From assembly GCF_001308875.1 (NCBI RefSeq), contig NZ_KQ465109.1, positions 124,001 through 188,000 of the forward strand: a DNA stretch of 64,000 nt, written 5' to 3'. The position numbers were made by a program, and so were the translations under genes. The notes under the pieces were generated by a model. The model saw only the letters and a list, made by a program, of their open reading frames with translations, was not told the origin of the DNA and did no database searches. This stretch comes from Lysinibacillus sp. ZYM-1 (GTDB lineage Bacteria; Bacillota; Bacilli; Bacillales_A; Planococcaceae). Shown here piece by piece: positions 35,158 to 45,289 of the stretch. Positions within the stretch are counted from its first letter, which is position 1; every line of letters starts with the position of its first letter.

Positions 35158-35888
35158 TGATATCGAATCTCCTTTATATCATGATTTTGAATGGATGCGT
35201 GAACGGCTCCATAATGTGCTATCTGAGCATGAACCCGTCTCGCCCACGCTACATTGTGAAAATCGTAATGCCACCATTCCTCTGCATAATTGCTAAAACC
35301 CACTTGTGTCATACAGTTGTATAGTAAACGTCGATGTTGACAAGCCTGTGGATTTTCCTTTAGGTAGTGTTCAAAATATCGTGTTGCTGATTTTTCATTC
35401 ATTTCATCAAACGCTGTACCGAGATCCAATACTTTTCCATGTATAGCAGCAAGCGTTACATCAATTGCACCTCCTGTTAAATGTGGTGCCAAATGAGCAG
35501 AATCTGCATTTGGAAAGGCGACATACTTTTTGGTTGCATGCAGTAATTATTGTTCTGCAGCATGTGGCATGATTTGAGCTAATTGCTTTGAAAAAAAAGT
35601 AAACAAATACTGTTGCTTTTGAAATGGACGATAGCCATCATAGAGTAGCAAGCTATAATCCTTAGGCAATAGATTTAAAGCATGCTGCAAGCGCTCAAAT
35701 ACACCTTCACGCACATAAATGGCTCGTAAACTAGTAGGAATCTTTTGCTGATAGTAGATTGGCTGGATAAAAATTCTTGGATGACCTCCCGTTATCTGTA
35801 TAAGCGGTTCTTGACTTTCACAAACTGACGGCGACACAGGAGCGTTCTCATTTGAAGCCGCAACGATCGGTTGTAAGAGGTCTACAAT
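35154..35888 (-). pseudogene. D-Ala-D-Ala dipeptidase (VanX/DdpX type), interrupted by in-frame stop
   Basis: One reading frame encodes an M15D dipeptidase: YDGYRPFQKQ in the first half, SAHLAPHLTGGAIDVTL (zinc His and Asp) and EEWWHYDF (Glu and His) in the second. A single TAA at 35547-35549 splits it at residue about 114. The frame is unchanged across the stop (EQ-stop-LLHATKKYVAFPN). At the 5' end, GGAGGTG is followed 7 nt later by ATT (35886-35888) rather than a normal start codon, so the start may also be lost. GTG 35837 is the first standard in-frame start but has no ribosome site. Gene decay is the simplest reading. Confidence 0.75.
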
Positions 35889-35906
35889 ACAGGAACACCT
35901 CCGCTA

Positions 35907-35921
35907 AAATTTTAGATAATT
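35907..35921 (-). promoter_or_regulatory. Candidate CodY box
   Basis: AATTATCTAAAATTT on the minus strand matches the 15-bp CodY consensus AATTTTCWGAAAATT at 12 positions. It lies just upstream of the dipeptidase/DppA/Opp unit. B. subtilis dpp is a classic CodY target, which supports the call. Confidence 0.5.
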
Positions 35922-36129
35922 CAGTTTTTTAAAGTGAATGTTATCACAACTCTATATCATTGACTAGATAAAAAAAGAATTATTACAAAATAATGGCTAT
36001 TCTCTTAAAATGACACCTATTCCAGCAATATGTCGTCGAAAAATCGCCCATATCCTCTATTTAAGAATTTTATTCATCTTATAGCTCGCACATGCTAAAA
36101 AAATGATGAATCCTGTTTACTTCTATAAA

Positions 36130-36168
36130 AAAGGTTATTGAAACACTGACCATGTCTCAATAACCTTT
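36130..36168 (-). terminator. Terminator after the DmpA-type gene
   Basis: Perfect 12-bp stem AAAGGTTATTGA/TCAATAACCTTT, followed on the minus strand by TTTTTTA. It separates the racemase-aminopeptidase unit from the dpp/opp unit. Confidence 0.9.
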
Positions 36169-36172
36169 GTCG

Positions 36173-37231
36173 TTACGCCTTTTGAAATGAGTAAGCTTCC
36201 ACTTGATGACCGTTGCGACCAAGTGTCGTTTGTGCCTGAGCTAATGAATTAAGAATTGCTTCCTCAGTTGCTTCCGCAGCAGCTGCAAATAATTGATTCA
36301 TAACAGGATGATCCTCACGTAGTTGTGTTCTTGTTTCTACAAGTTGATCGGTCACATGTGGAATGTTGTGTGCAGTCGTAAAGCCGATAACAACGTCTCC
36401 ACTACCATGTGAGTAATGACTGCCTGTCCGACCTAAACCTATCCCACAGCGTTTAATCACTCTTGTCAATTGACGACTGCTGAGTGGAGCATCAGTTGCA
36501 AGGATCATGATAATCGAACCATCTGTCGGAGATAGGGTTGAAGTACTTTGTGTTAAGGGTGTAACATAACGTTCAGCTAAAAATTCGGAGCTATGACCAA
36601 AATTACTAAGCACCATGCAGCCGACTGTATAGCTAATGTCATCTTTATCGACTTTGACAATGCGAGAAGAAGAACCAATCCCCCCTTTATAGCCAAAACA
36701 CATCATCCCTTTTCCAGCACCGATGGCCCCCTCCTGTGCCTTATAATGAGACGCATTCTGAAGAGCTTCTATGGCATGTTCAGGTGTTACTGGACATGCT
36801 CGAATCGAATTTAAGTAACTATCATTGCATTCGCCCACAACGACATTGATCGTTCCAGTTGTTTGCCCTATGTCTTGATTCATGTCAAGCATATAACGTA
36901 ATGTTCCCTGCGTAACCGCTGGCACACCGAATGTATTCGTGAGCATAATAGGTGATTCGATCACGCCTAGCTCATTCACCTGTACAAGCCCGGTTGTTTT
37001 GCCGAAGCCATTTAACACATAGCTTGCCGCAGTAACTTTGTGCTGAAATAAATTGCCGCCATGCGGTAAAATAGCTGTGACACCTGTACAGGCGTAAGCT
37101 CCTTCATCATCTAAGGACTCATCCAATGTAACATGACCTACTCGTACCCCTTCAACATCGGTAATACAGTTTTTTTGCCCAACTGGAAGCATGCCAATAT
37201 CAATGCCTAATTGTCTTACTTTTCCGCGCAT
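36173..37231 (-). CDS. P1-family aminopeptidase (DmpA-like)
   Basis: A 352-residue self-processing N-terminal nucleophile hydrolase of the DmpA/BapA family (L-aminopeptidase/D-esterase). The cleavage/nucleophile site is GGIGSSSRIV, with GAGKGMMCFGYKGG before it and GDVVIGFTTA at the C-terminal end. Such enzymes release N-terminal residues from peptides including D- and beta-amino acid peptides, which suits the cell-wall peptide setting. The ATG lies behind AGGAGGAGG and overlaps the racemase stop (TAATATG); the longest frame extends back without a site. Confidence 0.85.
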   Translation of the reverse strand: MRGKVRQLGIDIGMLPVGQKNCITDVEGVRVGHVTLDESLDDEGAYACTGVTAILPHGGNLFQHKVTAASYVLNGFGKTTGLVQVNELGVIESPIMLTNTFGVPAVTQGTLRYMLDMNQDIGQTTGTINVVVGECNDSYLNSIRACPVTPEHAIEALQNASHYKAQEGAIGAGKGMMCFGYKGGIGSSSRIVKVDKDDISYTVGCMVLSNFGHSSEFLAERYVTPLTQSTSTLSPTDGSIIMILATDAPLSSRQLTRVIKRCGIGLGRTGSHYSHGSGDVVIGFTTAHNIPHVTDQLVETRTQLREDHPVMNQLFAAAAEATEEAILNSLAQAQTTLGRNGHQVEAYSFQKA

Positions 37232-37232
37232 A

Positions 37233-37931
37233 TTACGCCTCCTCCTGTATCGCCATTGACACAGCTGCCTGCGCATGAATGACCGTTGTATCAAACACCG
37301 GCACATTGACATCCTGCTGTTGAATGAGTAAGCCAATTTCTGTACAGCCAAGAATCACTCCTTGCGCTCCTGCTTGCACAAGCTCATTGATGACTTGGCT
37401 ATAATACGATTTCGAATTGGGTATGATGCTACCCATACATAATTCCTCATAAATTATCCGGTTTACTTCTTTACGTGTATTGTGATCTGGTACGATGACC
37501 TCTATGCCAAACCCCTCTACCCTGGATTTATAAAAAGCCTGTTCCATTGTGTACATCGTGCCAAGGAGCGCTATTTTTTGTAGCCCAACCTCTTTAATTT
37601 GTTTAGCCGTGGCATCCGCAATATGTAATATGGGAATGGAGATGGCACTCTCAATGATATCGATGACCTTATGCATCGTATTTGTGCATATAACGATAAA
37701 ATCTGCTCCTGCCTTCTCTAGTGAATGGGCTGCTTGTGCAAGCACATTGCCAGCTTGGTCCCATTGTCCTCTCGCTTGGAAATGTTCAATTTGCTGGAAA
37801 TCAACACTATACAAAATACATGTTGCGGAGTGTAAGCCTCCTAGCTTCTGTTTGACTTGTTCATTTAGCAGCCTATAATACTCGGCAGATGACTCCCAAC
37901 TCATACCACCAATCAAACCGATTGTTTTCAT
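37233..37931 (-). CDS. Aspartate/glutamate racemase family protein
   Basis: A 232-residue cofactor-independent racemase. The two catalytic cysteines are in VICTNTMHK (about 84) and ILGCTEIGLL (about 196). It begins GLIGGMSWESSAEYY, typical of RacD/YgeA-type racemases. It converts L- and D-Asp or Glu, or related amino acids. Here it could turn D-Glu or D-amino acids from murein peptides into usable L-forms (inference). First gene of the unit with the DmpA-like gene. Confidence 0.85.
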   Translation of the reverse strand: MKTIGLIGGMSWESSAEYYRLLNEQVKQKLGGLHSATCILYSVDFQQIEHFQARGQWDQAGNVLAQAAHSLEKAGADFIVICTNTMHKVIDIIESAISIPILHIADATAKQIKEVGLQKIALLGTMYTMEQAFYKSRVEGFGIEVIVPDHNTRKEVNRIIYEELCMGSIIPNSKSYYSQVINELVQAGAQGVILGCTEIGLLIQQQDVNVPVFDTTVIHAQAAVSMAIQEEA

Positions 37932-38112
37932 CGATTCACCCTCCTTTTATTCTATTATTATACGCGATAGCAGGCTAATAATAATAGAATTTTCCGAATT
38001 TACAAATCCCTTTAAAACGCAAAATATTATTATAATTCATTATATTAGAAAAATTGATTTTTCATAAAAAAAAAAGTGTAGACTAAGGCATACTGTGAAA
38101 GGAGGACAACTT

Positions 38113-39516
38113 ATGGAATGGATTTCAAATATTGTTGATAGCGGAAATAATATTTTATGGACATATGTCTTCATTATTTTATTATTAGCTGCAGGACTAT
38201 ATTTTTCATTTGGTACGAAATTTGTACAAATTCGTCTTTTTCCTGAAATGTTTCGACTAATTGTCGAAAAAAGAGAGGGAGATTCAGGGGTTTCGCCGTT
38301 CCAAGCCTTTACGATTAGTGCCGCTTCACGTGTCGGCACTGGTAACATTACAGGTGTTGCCTTAGCCATTGGTGTCGGCGGACCAGGTGCCGTATTTTGG
38401 ATGTGGATTATTGCTATGTTAGGGATGGCAACAGCCTTCATTGAAAGTACATTAGCACAGGTCTATAAAGTAAAGAATGGCGATACGTTCCGAGGTGGGC
38501 CAGCCTATTACATGGAAAAAGCATTAGGTCAAAGAAAACTAGGTATTATCTTTAGTATTTTATTAACATTAAGCTTTGGATTTATCTTTAATGCTGTGCA
38601 GTCTAATACAATTGCTACTTCGGTTGGGGAAGCATTTGATATAAATCCAAAGCTCATTGGCGTAATGCTTGTAGTACTAACAACGTTAATAATTTTTGGT
38701 GGTGTGCAAAGAATTGTGAAGGTAACGCAAGTTCTTGTACCTGTCATGGCTATCTTCTATTTACTTGTAGCCCTTTTTGTTGTAGTGACAAATTTATCAG
38801 AAATACCGCATGTCTTTAAACTAATTTTCACACAAGCATTTGGCCTACAAGAAGCTGCTGGTGGCGCAATTGGAGCTGCCATCATGCAAGGAGTACGTCG
38901 TGGTTTATTTTCCAATGAAGCTTGGATAGGTAGTGTGCCAAATGCTGCGGCGACTGCCAATACCTCACACCCCGCTAAACAGGGACTTGTACAAAGCTTA
39001 GGTGTCTTTTTCGATACAATTATAATTTGTTCAGCAACAGCCTTTATTATTATTTTAGCTGGTTTATATGATAAAGGTGAAAGTGATGGTATTATTTTGA
39101 CGCAAAATTCCTTAGCCTCCTTAGCTGTACATGTTGGAGACTGGGCTCCTTATTTTATAGCCATTGCCATCATCTTCTTTGCCTTCAGTTCCATTATCGG
39201 TAACTATTACTATGGGGAATCCAATATAGAATTTATGAATGCCCATAAAGGTTGGATGATTATCTATCGTATTTTAGTGCTGGCGATGGTTATGTTTGGC
39301 TCCTTAGCAAAAGTGCAACTTGTGTGGAATCTAGCAGATCTGTTTATGGGGCTTATGGCTTTCATCAATATTACGATTATAATGATTCTTGGCAAAGTTG
39401 CCTTCCTTGTGTTAGATGATTTTACAGGGCAACGCAAAGCGGGTAAAAACCCTGTCTTTTATGCAAAATCAATTCCGACATTGAAAAATACAGATTGTTG
39501 GGAAGAAGATCAGTAA
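38113..39516 (+). CDS. alsT: Sodium:alanine/glycine symporter (AGCS family)
   Basis: A 467-residue transporter with about eleven helices. AGCS signatures GTGNITGVALAIGVGGPGAVFWMW and the GLFSNEAWIGSVPNAAATA stretch are present. It imports alanine, glycine or possibly glutamine with sodium. The ATG behind AGGAGG is six codons inside the longest frame. Divergent from the racemase gene, so D/L-alanine handling may be linked by position only. Confidence 0.85.
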   Translation: MEWISNIVDSGNNILWTYVFIILLLAAGLYFSFGTKFVQIRLFPEMFRLIVEKREGDSGVSPFQAFTISAASRVGTGNITGVALAIGVGGPGAVFWMWIIAMLGMATAFIESTLAQVYKVKNGDTFRGGPAYYMEKALGQRKLGIIFSILLTLSFGFIFNAVQSNTIATSVGEAFDINPKLIGVMLVVLTTLIIFGGVQRIVKVTQVLVPVMAIFYLLVALFVVVTNLSEIPHVFKLIFTQAFGLQEAAGGAIGAAIMQGVRRGLFSNEAWIGSVPNAAATANTSHPAKQGLVQSLGVFFDTIIICSATAFIIILAGLYDKGESDGIILTQNSLASLAVHVGDWAPYFIAIAIIFFAFSSIIGNYYYGESNIEFMNAHKGWMIIYRILVLAMVMFGSLAKVQLVWNLADLFMGLMAFINITIIMILGKVAFLVLDDFTGQRKAGKNPVFYAKSIPTLKNTDCWEEDQ

Positions 39517-39520
39517 AATA

Positions 39521-39558
39521 AAAACGCCACTCCATTCATTTCAATGGAGTGGCGTTTT
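39521..39558. terminator. Bidirectional terminator
   Basis: Perfect 16-bp stem (39521-39536 / 39543-39558) with A/T-rich flanks on both sides, between the convergent symporter and chemoreceptor genes. Confidence 0.95.
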
Positions 39559-39561
39559 GTT

Positions 39562-41523
39562 TTAATATTTAAACTGACTAATAAGTTGTTTTAATTCATC
39601 TGCCATATGCGCAAGTGCTTGTGCTGAGGCATTGATTTCTTCCATGGATGCTAATTGCTCCTCCGTTGAGGCTGCGACATCCTCAGAAGCGGAAGCATTA
39701 CCTTTGGCTGAGAAGGCCAAATCTTCTGTCACCGCTGCTACCTCTTGAACACCTGCTGACATTTGCTCAGAGGCAGAAGATACCTCTTCCATTTTCGGTG
39801 TAATTTCATTCATACTTGCCATAATCACCTGGAATTTCGTAATGGCCTCATCTGAAATATGCAAACCACTTTGAACATCCTCCGTTACCTTCGCCATGAT
39901 ACTAACAGATTGCTCTGTTTCCTGTTGAATTCCACGAATAAGTTCAAAAATTTGTTTGGCCGATTCCTGTGATTGCTCGGCAAGCTTACGAACTTCATCT
40001 GCTACAACCGCAAAGCCTTTTCCATGCTCTCCAGCTCTTGCTGCCTCAATGGCTGCGTTCAATGCCAGTAAATTAGTTTGGTCCGCAATACTTGTAATAA
40101 CATCTAAAATGGATGTAATTTGCTGTGAACGTTCATGTAAGGTTTGAATTTTAGCATTGGAATCAGCAACAGATAAATGAATGGACTGCATTTGATCCTT
40201 CGTATTTTGAACGGCTTGTCCGCCCTCATCTGCTTGTGAAGTTGCATGCTGCGAAAGGTCCGTCACAGCTGATGAAATCTCAGCAATATGAAGAATAGCT
40301 GTTGAAAGCTCATGTAGTGATTCTGCATTTTTATTAGCACTGATTGTTTGAGAGTCTGCACTTGACGCAACATCTTGAATAGAAATGGCAACCTTTTCAG
40401 TTGCAATACTTGTTTGATTTGCATTAGCTGTTAGCTCTTCTGCAGACGATGCAACTTCCTCTGCATTTTGTTCAATTTTTTGAATAAGTGTCCGTAAACT
40501 TTCTTGCATGTCGTTAAAGGCTTGTCCTAGTTGTCCAATTTCATCTTTGGAAGTGATCGTAACGGTTTCTGTCAGATCACCTTTACTTATCGTAACGGCA
40601 CTATCTTTTAATGCTTTTATTGGTTTAATAACTGCCTTCATCACAAAGTAGAAGATAATTGAACTAATGACGATAGCAGCAAGAAGAACGATGATGGTGT
40701 GATATAAAATCGTTGAAGCAGATTCGTCAATTTCATTGGCAAAAATCGTACCTGTGATTTTCCAATTTGTTAACTCGTTCGTTGTATAAAACAAAATACG
40801 ATCATCGCCATTAAAGACATATTCATAGGTGCCAGAGGGACTTTCGTACATTTTATCGAGGAAACTTTCTTTCAATTCCCCACCTGCTTCTAAAGTAGGG
40901 TGTGAAATAACCATGTTGTCTTCCCCAAAAATAGAAGGATAACCATTTTTCCCAATTCGAATGGAATCTGCAATTTTTTGAAGGTTTGTTAATTTAATAT
41001 CAATGGCAACAACCCCTGACTGGTCCTTGAGCTGTTTAGCAACAGTCACAACCATATCGCCAGCTCCCGCATCTTTGTAAGGGTTGGTGATTAAAGTTTC
41101 GCCCTTTAAAGCGGTTGCCTCCTTATACCAATCTCGATCTAATGGATTATAGTCTGTATCATTCAAACTCGGCTCTTGTGTAAATCCACCCTCATTTGTT
41201 CCAACATAAATACTCAAAACGTCTGGATTAAGTTTTGCATATTGCTTAAATTTTGTTTCCATAGCCGCTTGAGATTGCTTAAATTGCTGTGCATTTATTT
41301 CACTACTAAATACTTGAATATCATTCATTTTATCACTAATAGTGTTATCGATGAGTGTATTTAAAATTTCTACACTTTCATTGGCACTAAATAAGATTTC
41401 TTCTTTAATAGAATCTTTGGCTGATAGATAAGACAAGCTACCCACAGATATGACGGGAATTAGTAACACAAACGCGAATAGCGTATAGAGCTTGCCCTTA
41501 AAACTGCTAAATATTTTCTTCAT
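39562..41523 (-). CDS. Methyl-accepting chemotaxis protein with dCache sensor
   Basis: A 653-residue receptor. Membrane helix at 10-32, a double-Cache extracellular sensor (about 35-275, with [37 protein letters not shown]), second helix about 280-302, HAMP domain about 303-355, and the cytoplasmic signalling coil with hairpin tip [24 protein letters not shown]. It resembles B. subtilis McpA/TlpA-type receptors for amino acids. Start ATG behind AAAGGAG. Confidence 0.9.
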   Translation of the reverse strand: MKKIFSSFKGKLYTLFAFVLLIPVISVGSLSYLSAKDSIKEEILFSANESVEILNTLIDNTISDKMNDIQVFSSEINAQQFKQSQAAMETKFKQYAKLNPDVLSIYVGTNEGGFTQEPSLNDTDYNPLDRDWYKEATALKGETLITNPYKDAGAGDMVVTVAKQLKDQSGVVAIDIKLTNLQKIADSIRIGKNGYPSIFGEDNMVISHPTLEAGGELKESFLDKMYESPSGTYEYVFNGDDRILFYTTNELTNWKITGTIFANEIDESASTILYHTIIVLLAAIVISSIIFYFVMKAVIKPIKALKDSAVTISKGDLTETVTITSKDEIGQLGQAFNDMQESLRTLIQKIEQNAEEVASSAEELTANANQTSIATEKVAISIQDVASSADSQTISANKNAESLHELSTAILHIAEISSAVTDLSQHATSQADEGGQAVQNTKDQMQSIHLSVADSNAKIQTLHERSQQITSILDVITSIADQTNLLALNAAIEAARAGEHGKGFAVVADEVRKLAEQSQESAKQIFELIRGIQQETEQSVSIMAKVTEDVQSGLHISDEAITKFQVIMASMNEITPKMEEVSSASEQMSAGVQEVAAVTEDLAFSAKGNASASEDVAASTEEQLASMEEINASAQALAHMADELKQLISQFKY

Positions 41524-41631
41524 ATATTATTCTCCTTTGGTTTTTTGTAGTGAAAAATCTGACTTGTCAGCCAGATATTTTTGCCACAATCATTCCCACT
41601 CTTTATCTGTTTTACATCTCTCCCATAGCTT

Positions 41632-41639
41632 TTATCGGA
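41632..41639 (-). promoter_or_regulatory. Sigma-D-like -10 element of chemoreceptor
   Basis: TCCGATAA matches the sigma-D -10 GCCGATAA at 7 of 8 positions, about 110 bp before the receptor ATG. The -35 TAAA is not clear at the expected spacing. Motility sigma control is usual for receptors. Confidence 0.4.
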
Positions 41640-41765
41640 TGAAATATTATTTTTCAAACATATTTATGATTTTTTTATTATTCAGGCTTTGCAGAAAACT
41701 AGTAAATTCCTGTAATTGTAAGGCAGAGTAAACTATTCACCTATAATTTTACTTATTGCTAGTAT

Positions 41766-41852
41766 GTTATAGAATACATTGACGTAGAAACAGATCTTGA
41801 AATAAAAGCGATTAATTATCTATTTGGAAAACTAAGAAGAGGTATCCAATAG
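41766..41852 (+). pseudogene. Short plus-strand gene remnant
   Basis: About 28 sense codons (VIEYIDVETDLEIKAINYLF and on) without a start codon, ending at TAG inside a plus-oriented terminator. It looks like the 3' tail of a lost gene. No family recognised. Confidence 0.25.
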
Positions 41853-41880
41853 TCAATTTGTTGACCATTAGACACCTCTT
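41837..41880 (+). terminator. Terminator, plus-oriented, may serve both strands
   Basis: Stem AAGAGGT...ACCTCTT with inner pairing TAGTCAA/TTGAC and T-rich end TTTTTCTC on the plus strand. It also lies after the second chemoreceptor on the minus strand. Confidence 0.55.
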
Positions 41881-41926
41881 TTTCTCATAAGCTATTTATG
41901 AATAACATAAAGCTAATGGGATTGGC

Positions 41927-43606
41927 TTAATATTTAAATGATTGTATGGATTCCTGTAGATCTATAGCCATTTTTGCTAGATGTGTTGAGGCTGCCGCTA
42001 CCTCTTCCATTGCCGCATTTTGTTCTTCTGAAGAAGCGGCAACGCTTTGTACATGACGACTAGATTTCATAGATACTTCACCAATGTAGTCAATTTCTTG
42101 TACAAGCTGTTCAATATCTTGATGGATTGTACGAATAGCTGCTGTGACGACCTCCGTCTGTACTTGTACATCATTAATGGCATCATCAATTTGTATAAAA
42201 TTATCCCTTGCCACATTAACCTTTTCACGGCCTACATGCACCGAATCATTACTATTAACCATATCTTCTTCAATAATTCTTGTACTGTCAGTAATTTGTG
42301 CTACCACTTTTTCAATTTCCACCGCCGCAAGATTGGACTCATCTGCCAGTTTACGTACTTCCTCGGCTACAACCGCAAAACCTTTCCCATGTTCACCACT
42401 TCGTGCCGCTTCGATGGAGGCATTGATAGCTAGCAAATTAGTCTGTGTCGCAATACTTTTAATGACATTCACCGCTGCTACAATAGCTGCTGAATTATCA
42501 TCTAAATCTTGCACGCGCGTATTTAATTCACTAGTATTGGCTGAGATTTCATCCATTTGTACGGTTACATCATGGACAGAAGAACGACCTAAACTTGCCA
42601 TATTTTTCGTTTCTACGGTTGCATGATTAACGTTTTGAATACTAGTGGAGATATCATTCATTTTCTTCAAAATATGAGCCGATAAATTCCGTACATCACT
42701 TGTTAACGTATCTTGCTCATCAATTCCTTGGGCAATATCTTGTATAGATTCTGTGACAACTTCTGTTGCCTGTGTAACTTCCATACTACTGGCTGTAAGC
42801 TGTTCGGATGTCGCTGCAACCTGTTCGGAGGAGTTTCCTACTTGCTTCATCATTTGACGCAGTTTTTCTGACATACTATTGAAGGACTCAGCTAGGTGTG
42901 CAAATTCATCCTTTGTTTTAAACTGTAAATGAGTATGTAAATTACCCTCTGAAAATGTATCCATTTCGCTGACTGTTTGCTGTATGTTTTTAGCAACCCT
43001 TCTACCAAATACAGTTGCAATAATGATGCTAATGAGGAAAGAAATTGCCGCCAGTGTTATTATTTCAATACCACTTCTTTCCCCTTCTTGCTTGGTCGCC
43101 TCTATATGTGCCTGCATATCTTCCTGTTGTGAAGTAGCCATTGTCTTTCCAAAGACAACAAGCTTCAGAGAGCCATCTCCTAAAATCGGCAAGGCTACTT
43201 GTTGAGCCTGTTCATGATCGCCACGTTGATAAAGCGGAACTATCTGTCCATCTATCGCCTTTTCCCAATCATCAAGCTGTTGTAAAAATTGTTCAAAATC
43301 TTGATTGTGATTGCCTATTTCTTGAAGACGATTAATCGATGTATGTAAGGTATTGCGAATTTCATGATGATTGTTCAACATTTCTTCCTTACCATATAAT
43401 AAATACCCTCGAATAGCTGCGTTTGCACGCACAGTTTGGAACGAGATATCTTGATATAATTGGATTAATTCCGTATTATCTTCGATTTCAGCTAGCGTCT
43501 GATTATTTTTATTTAAGAAATACATAGCAATGCTTGTAATCATTAATAAAAAGGCTAGTACAATACCAAAAGCAATTTGCAGTTTCCGTTCCACAGTTAA
43601 TCTCAT
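41927..43606 (-). CDS. Methyl-accepting chemotaxis protein with four-helix-bundle sensor
   Basis: A 559-residue receptor. First helix 10-30, 4HB_MCP sensor about 35-180, second helix about 182-205, HAMP 205-257, signalling domain with tip [23 protein letters not shown] and a C-terminal SFKY. The shorter sensor differs from the neighbouring dCache receptor, so the two detect different signals. Start ATG behind GAGGGAAA. Confidence 0.9.
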   Translation of the reverse strand: MRLTVERKLQIAFGIVLAFLLMITSIAMYFLNKNNQTLAEIEDNTELIQLYQDISFQTVRANAAIRGYLLYGKEEMLNNHHEIRNTLHTSINRLQEIGNHNQDFEQFLQQLDDWEKAIDGQIVPLYQRGDHEQAQQVALPILGDGSLKLVVFGKTMATSQQEDMQAHIEATKQEGERSGIEIITLAAISFLISIIIATVFGRRVAKNIQQTVSEMDTFSEGNLHTHLQFKTKDEFAHLAESFNSMSEKLRQMMKQVGNSSEQVAATSEQLTASSMEVTQATEVVTESIQDIAQGIDEQDTLTSDVRNLSAHILKKMNDISTSIQNVNHATVETKNMASLGRSSVHDVTVQMDEISANTSELNTRVQDLDDNSAAIVAAVNVIKSIATQTNLLAINASIEAARSGEHGKGFAVVAEEVRKLADESNLAAVEIEKVVAQITDSTRIIEEDMVNSNDSVHVGREKVNVARDNFIQIDDAINDVQVQTEVVTAAIRTIHQDIEQLVQEIDYIGEVSMKSSRHVQSVAASSEEQNAAMEEVAAASTHLAKMAIDLQESIQSFKY

Positions 43607-43762
43607 ATGTTTCCCTCAATTCTACTATAATCACCATTGAGTATATCCTACCTAAACCTATTATCCTATAAAATATCTACCTTTCCTCATAAAACATCGC
43701 TAAAATTTAACAAAAATGAAAACTCCACCGCAAAACTATTGACAATAATATCCACTATTTCG

Positions 43763-44593
43763 CTAGTTTAAATAAGGAGAAAGAATTTGAAAACCGTGAA
43801 GATAGAGCCAAAAGAGCGGGAGAAGCAGCACCATTTTAAGAAAGTGTCCTCTTTTTTCAACAAATTCTCGGATGCCCGAAGTAAGCATAATGGCACTTAG
43901 TAATAATAAACTATGTTGAGCCCCATAAATTTGCATCGAAAATGTGATCACTAATGGTAAGATGGCTGGAAGAATAAAATCGGAAATTAGTCCCTCGCTC
44001 TTCGCTTTCATTAATTTTGTGGGAACATTTTCTTTCTCTGTTGATTTAACTCCTGTTAATTTTTTTGCCAACATAAAGGCAAGACTAAAAAATAAAATCG
44101 TATAAACTATAAAGTATAACCACGGCATTCTACTTTCTTCATTCAATAAAAGAAAATAATCGACTACTTCTTGTGCTTGCAGTTCATAATACTGCATCGT
44201 TTTCTGATCCATAAGGAATACATGTTCATCCTCGACCATCACTTTTACAGCCATTTCCTTCCCATTATGAAAGCGTAAATATAAATCGTTTATCGTAGTA
44301 GGATGGGCTGGTCGACTGACAGGGTTTTTTTGAGTCTGTAAAGCTTGTTGGAGGCGTTCGGTGTCTTTCACCTCATATCGGTTGAGGTAGAACACTTGCT
44401 TTAATGGATACAAATATTGCTCTTTGCCATCACTTCCAGACAAATACCAAGCCTCTTGGATGTTTTGAAATTGACTATGCTGCAGTGATACTAGCTCCTC
44501 TCGCTGCTTTTCATTGTAAATAAAGAGTAAAAGTGTGCTTATACTAAGAAAAATGCCCAGAAAAAGTGTATAAATATATCCTCCCTTATGCAT
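43763..44593 (-). CDS. Hypothetical membrane protein, 276 aa
   Basis: One N-terminal helix (about 6-24), an outer domain of about 120 residues rich in Gln and Tyr, then helices at about 158-180, 205-222, 228-245 and 252-270. A good site (AGGAGGTGAAAAG) precedes the ATG. Family not recognised. It is divergent from the caspase-like gene, with 104 bp between them. Confidence 0.7.
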   Translation of the reverse strand: MHKGGYIYTLFLGIFLSISTLLLFIYNEKQREELVSLQHSQFQNIQEAWYLSGSDGKEQYLYPLKQVFYLNRYEVKDTERLQQALQTQKNPVSRPAHPTTINDLYLRFHNGKEMAVKVMVEDEHVFLMDQKTMQYYELQAQEVVDYFLLLNEESRMPWLYFIVYTILFFSLAFMLAKKLTGVKSTEKENVPTKLMKAKSEGLISDFILPAILPLVITFSMQIYGAQHSLLLLSAIMLTSGIREFVEKRGHFLKMVLLLPLFWLYLHGFQILSPYLN

Positions 44594-44697
44594 CTTTTCA
44601 CCTCCTACCCTTCTTTACAAATATAGTAATTATTGTAATATACGGTTTACCTGTCCAATAAGTTTCATCTATACTAAAGGTAGGAGGTGACCGGGAA

Positions 44698-45252
44698 ATG
44701 AGCAAGCCAGAATTATATGTAAATTTAGTAGTAGGGCCTAATTGTGATTTCGAATCAATGGCCCTCAGAGCTGCACTTGAATCTTTTGGTGCAAGGGTAA
44801 CGCTGCATTTGATTGGCAGACCAAATGATTTGGTTGATGTCTTATCAGGAGAAGATCTTCATGGCAAAATGGATTATCTTATTTTGAACTTTCACGGAGA
44901 TGAAGGACGATTTTGTCTGCCTGAGTTAGGCGAAGATGTGTATGAAGACAATGAACCAAAGAGTTTATACTTTGGGCCACAGGATGTTCTGTCCTATAGT
45001 CGGTTACAGGATGTAAAGGTCATTGCGGCAGGCTGTTCATTAGGGTGGGAGCAGCTGGCGACTGCTTTTATGAAAAGTGGTTGTCACTCCTATTTAGCCC
45101 CCGATGACTATATAGATGGTAACGCGAATCTTATGTTTCTCATTCGCTTTTTCTATGAGATTATCGCCAATCATAAAAATCAACAAGAAGCATTCAGACT
45201 AGCTCAAGCCATCGATTCAGAGACTGCGATGTATAAGCTCTATTTGTCATAA
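44698..45252 (+). CDS. Small caspase/CHAT-like protein (putative cysteine peptidase fold)
   Basis: A 184-residue soluble protein. The order of motifs recalls the caspase-hemoglobinase fold: an N-terminal strand, YLILNFHGDEG (His-Gly, about residue 64), VIAAGCSLGW (Cys about 106), then a strand and helix with SYLAPDDYIDGNAN, FIRFFYEII and a final AFRLAQAID helix as in CHAT domains. If correct, His and Cys would form the catalytic dyad. The family is not certain; a non-catalytic protein of the same fold is possible. Strong start with AGGAGGTGA. A hairpin follows the stop. Confidence 0.6.
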   Translation: MSKPELYVNLVVGPNCDFESMALRAALESFGARVTLHLIGRPNDLVDVLSGEDLHGKMDYLILNFHGDEGRFCLPELGEDVYEDNEPKSLYFGPQDVLSYSRLQDVKVIAAGCSLGWEQLATAFMKSGCHSYLAPDDYIDGNANLMFLIRFFYEIIANHKNQQEAFRLAQAIDSETAMYKLYLS

Positions 45253-45255
45253 AAA

Positions 45256-45286
45256 AGATCGTAGCAACTAATGATTGCTACGATCT
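45256..45286. terminator. Terminator shared by convergent genes
   Basis: Perfect 12-bp stem AGATCGTAGCAA/TTGCTACGATCT. The T tract is strong on the minus strand and weaker on the plus strand. Confidence 0.85.
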
Positions 45287-45289
45287 CAC

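Larger units (their letters stand above)
41524..41926. other. Intergenic region between two chemoreceptor genes
   Basis: It holds the promoter of the dCache receptor (sigma-D-like -10 at 41632-41639), a plus-strand gene remnant (41766-41852) and a terminator hairpin (41837-41880). I see no intact gene. Confidence 0.5.

Noticed and set aside
42047-43335. Plus-strand frames of up to 160 codons opposite the second chemoreceptor
   Set aside because: Antisense shadow frames produced by the repetitive heptad coding of the receptor.
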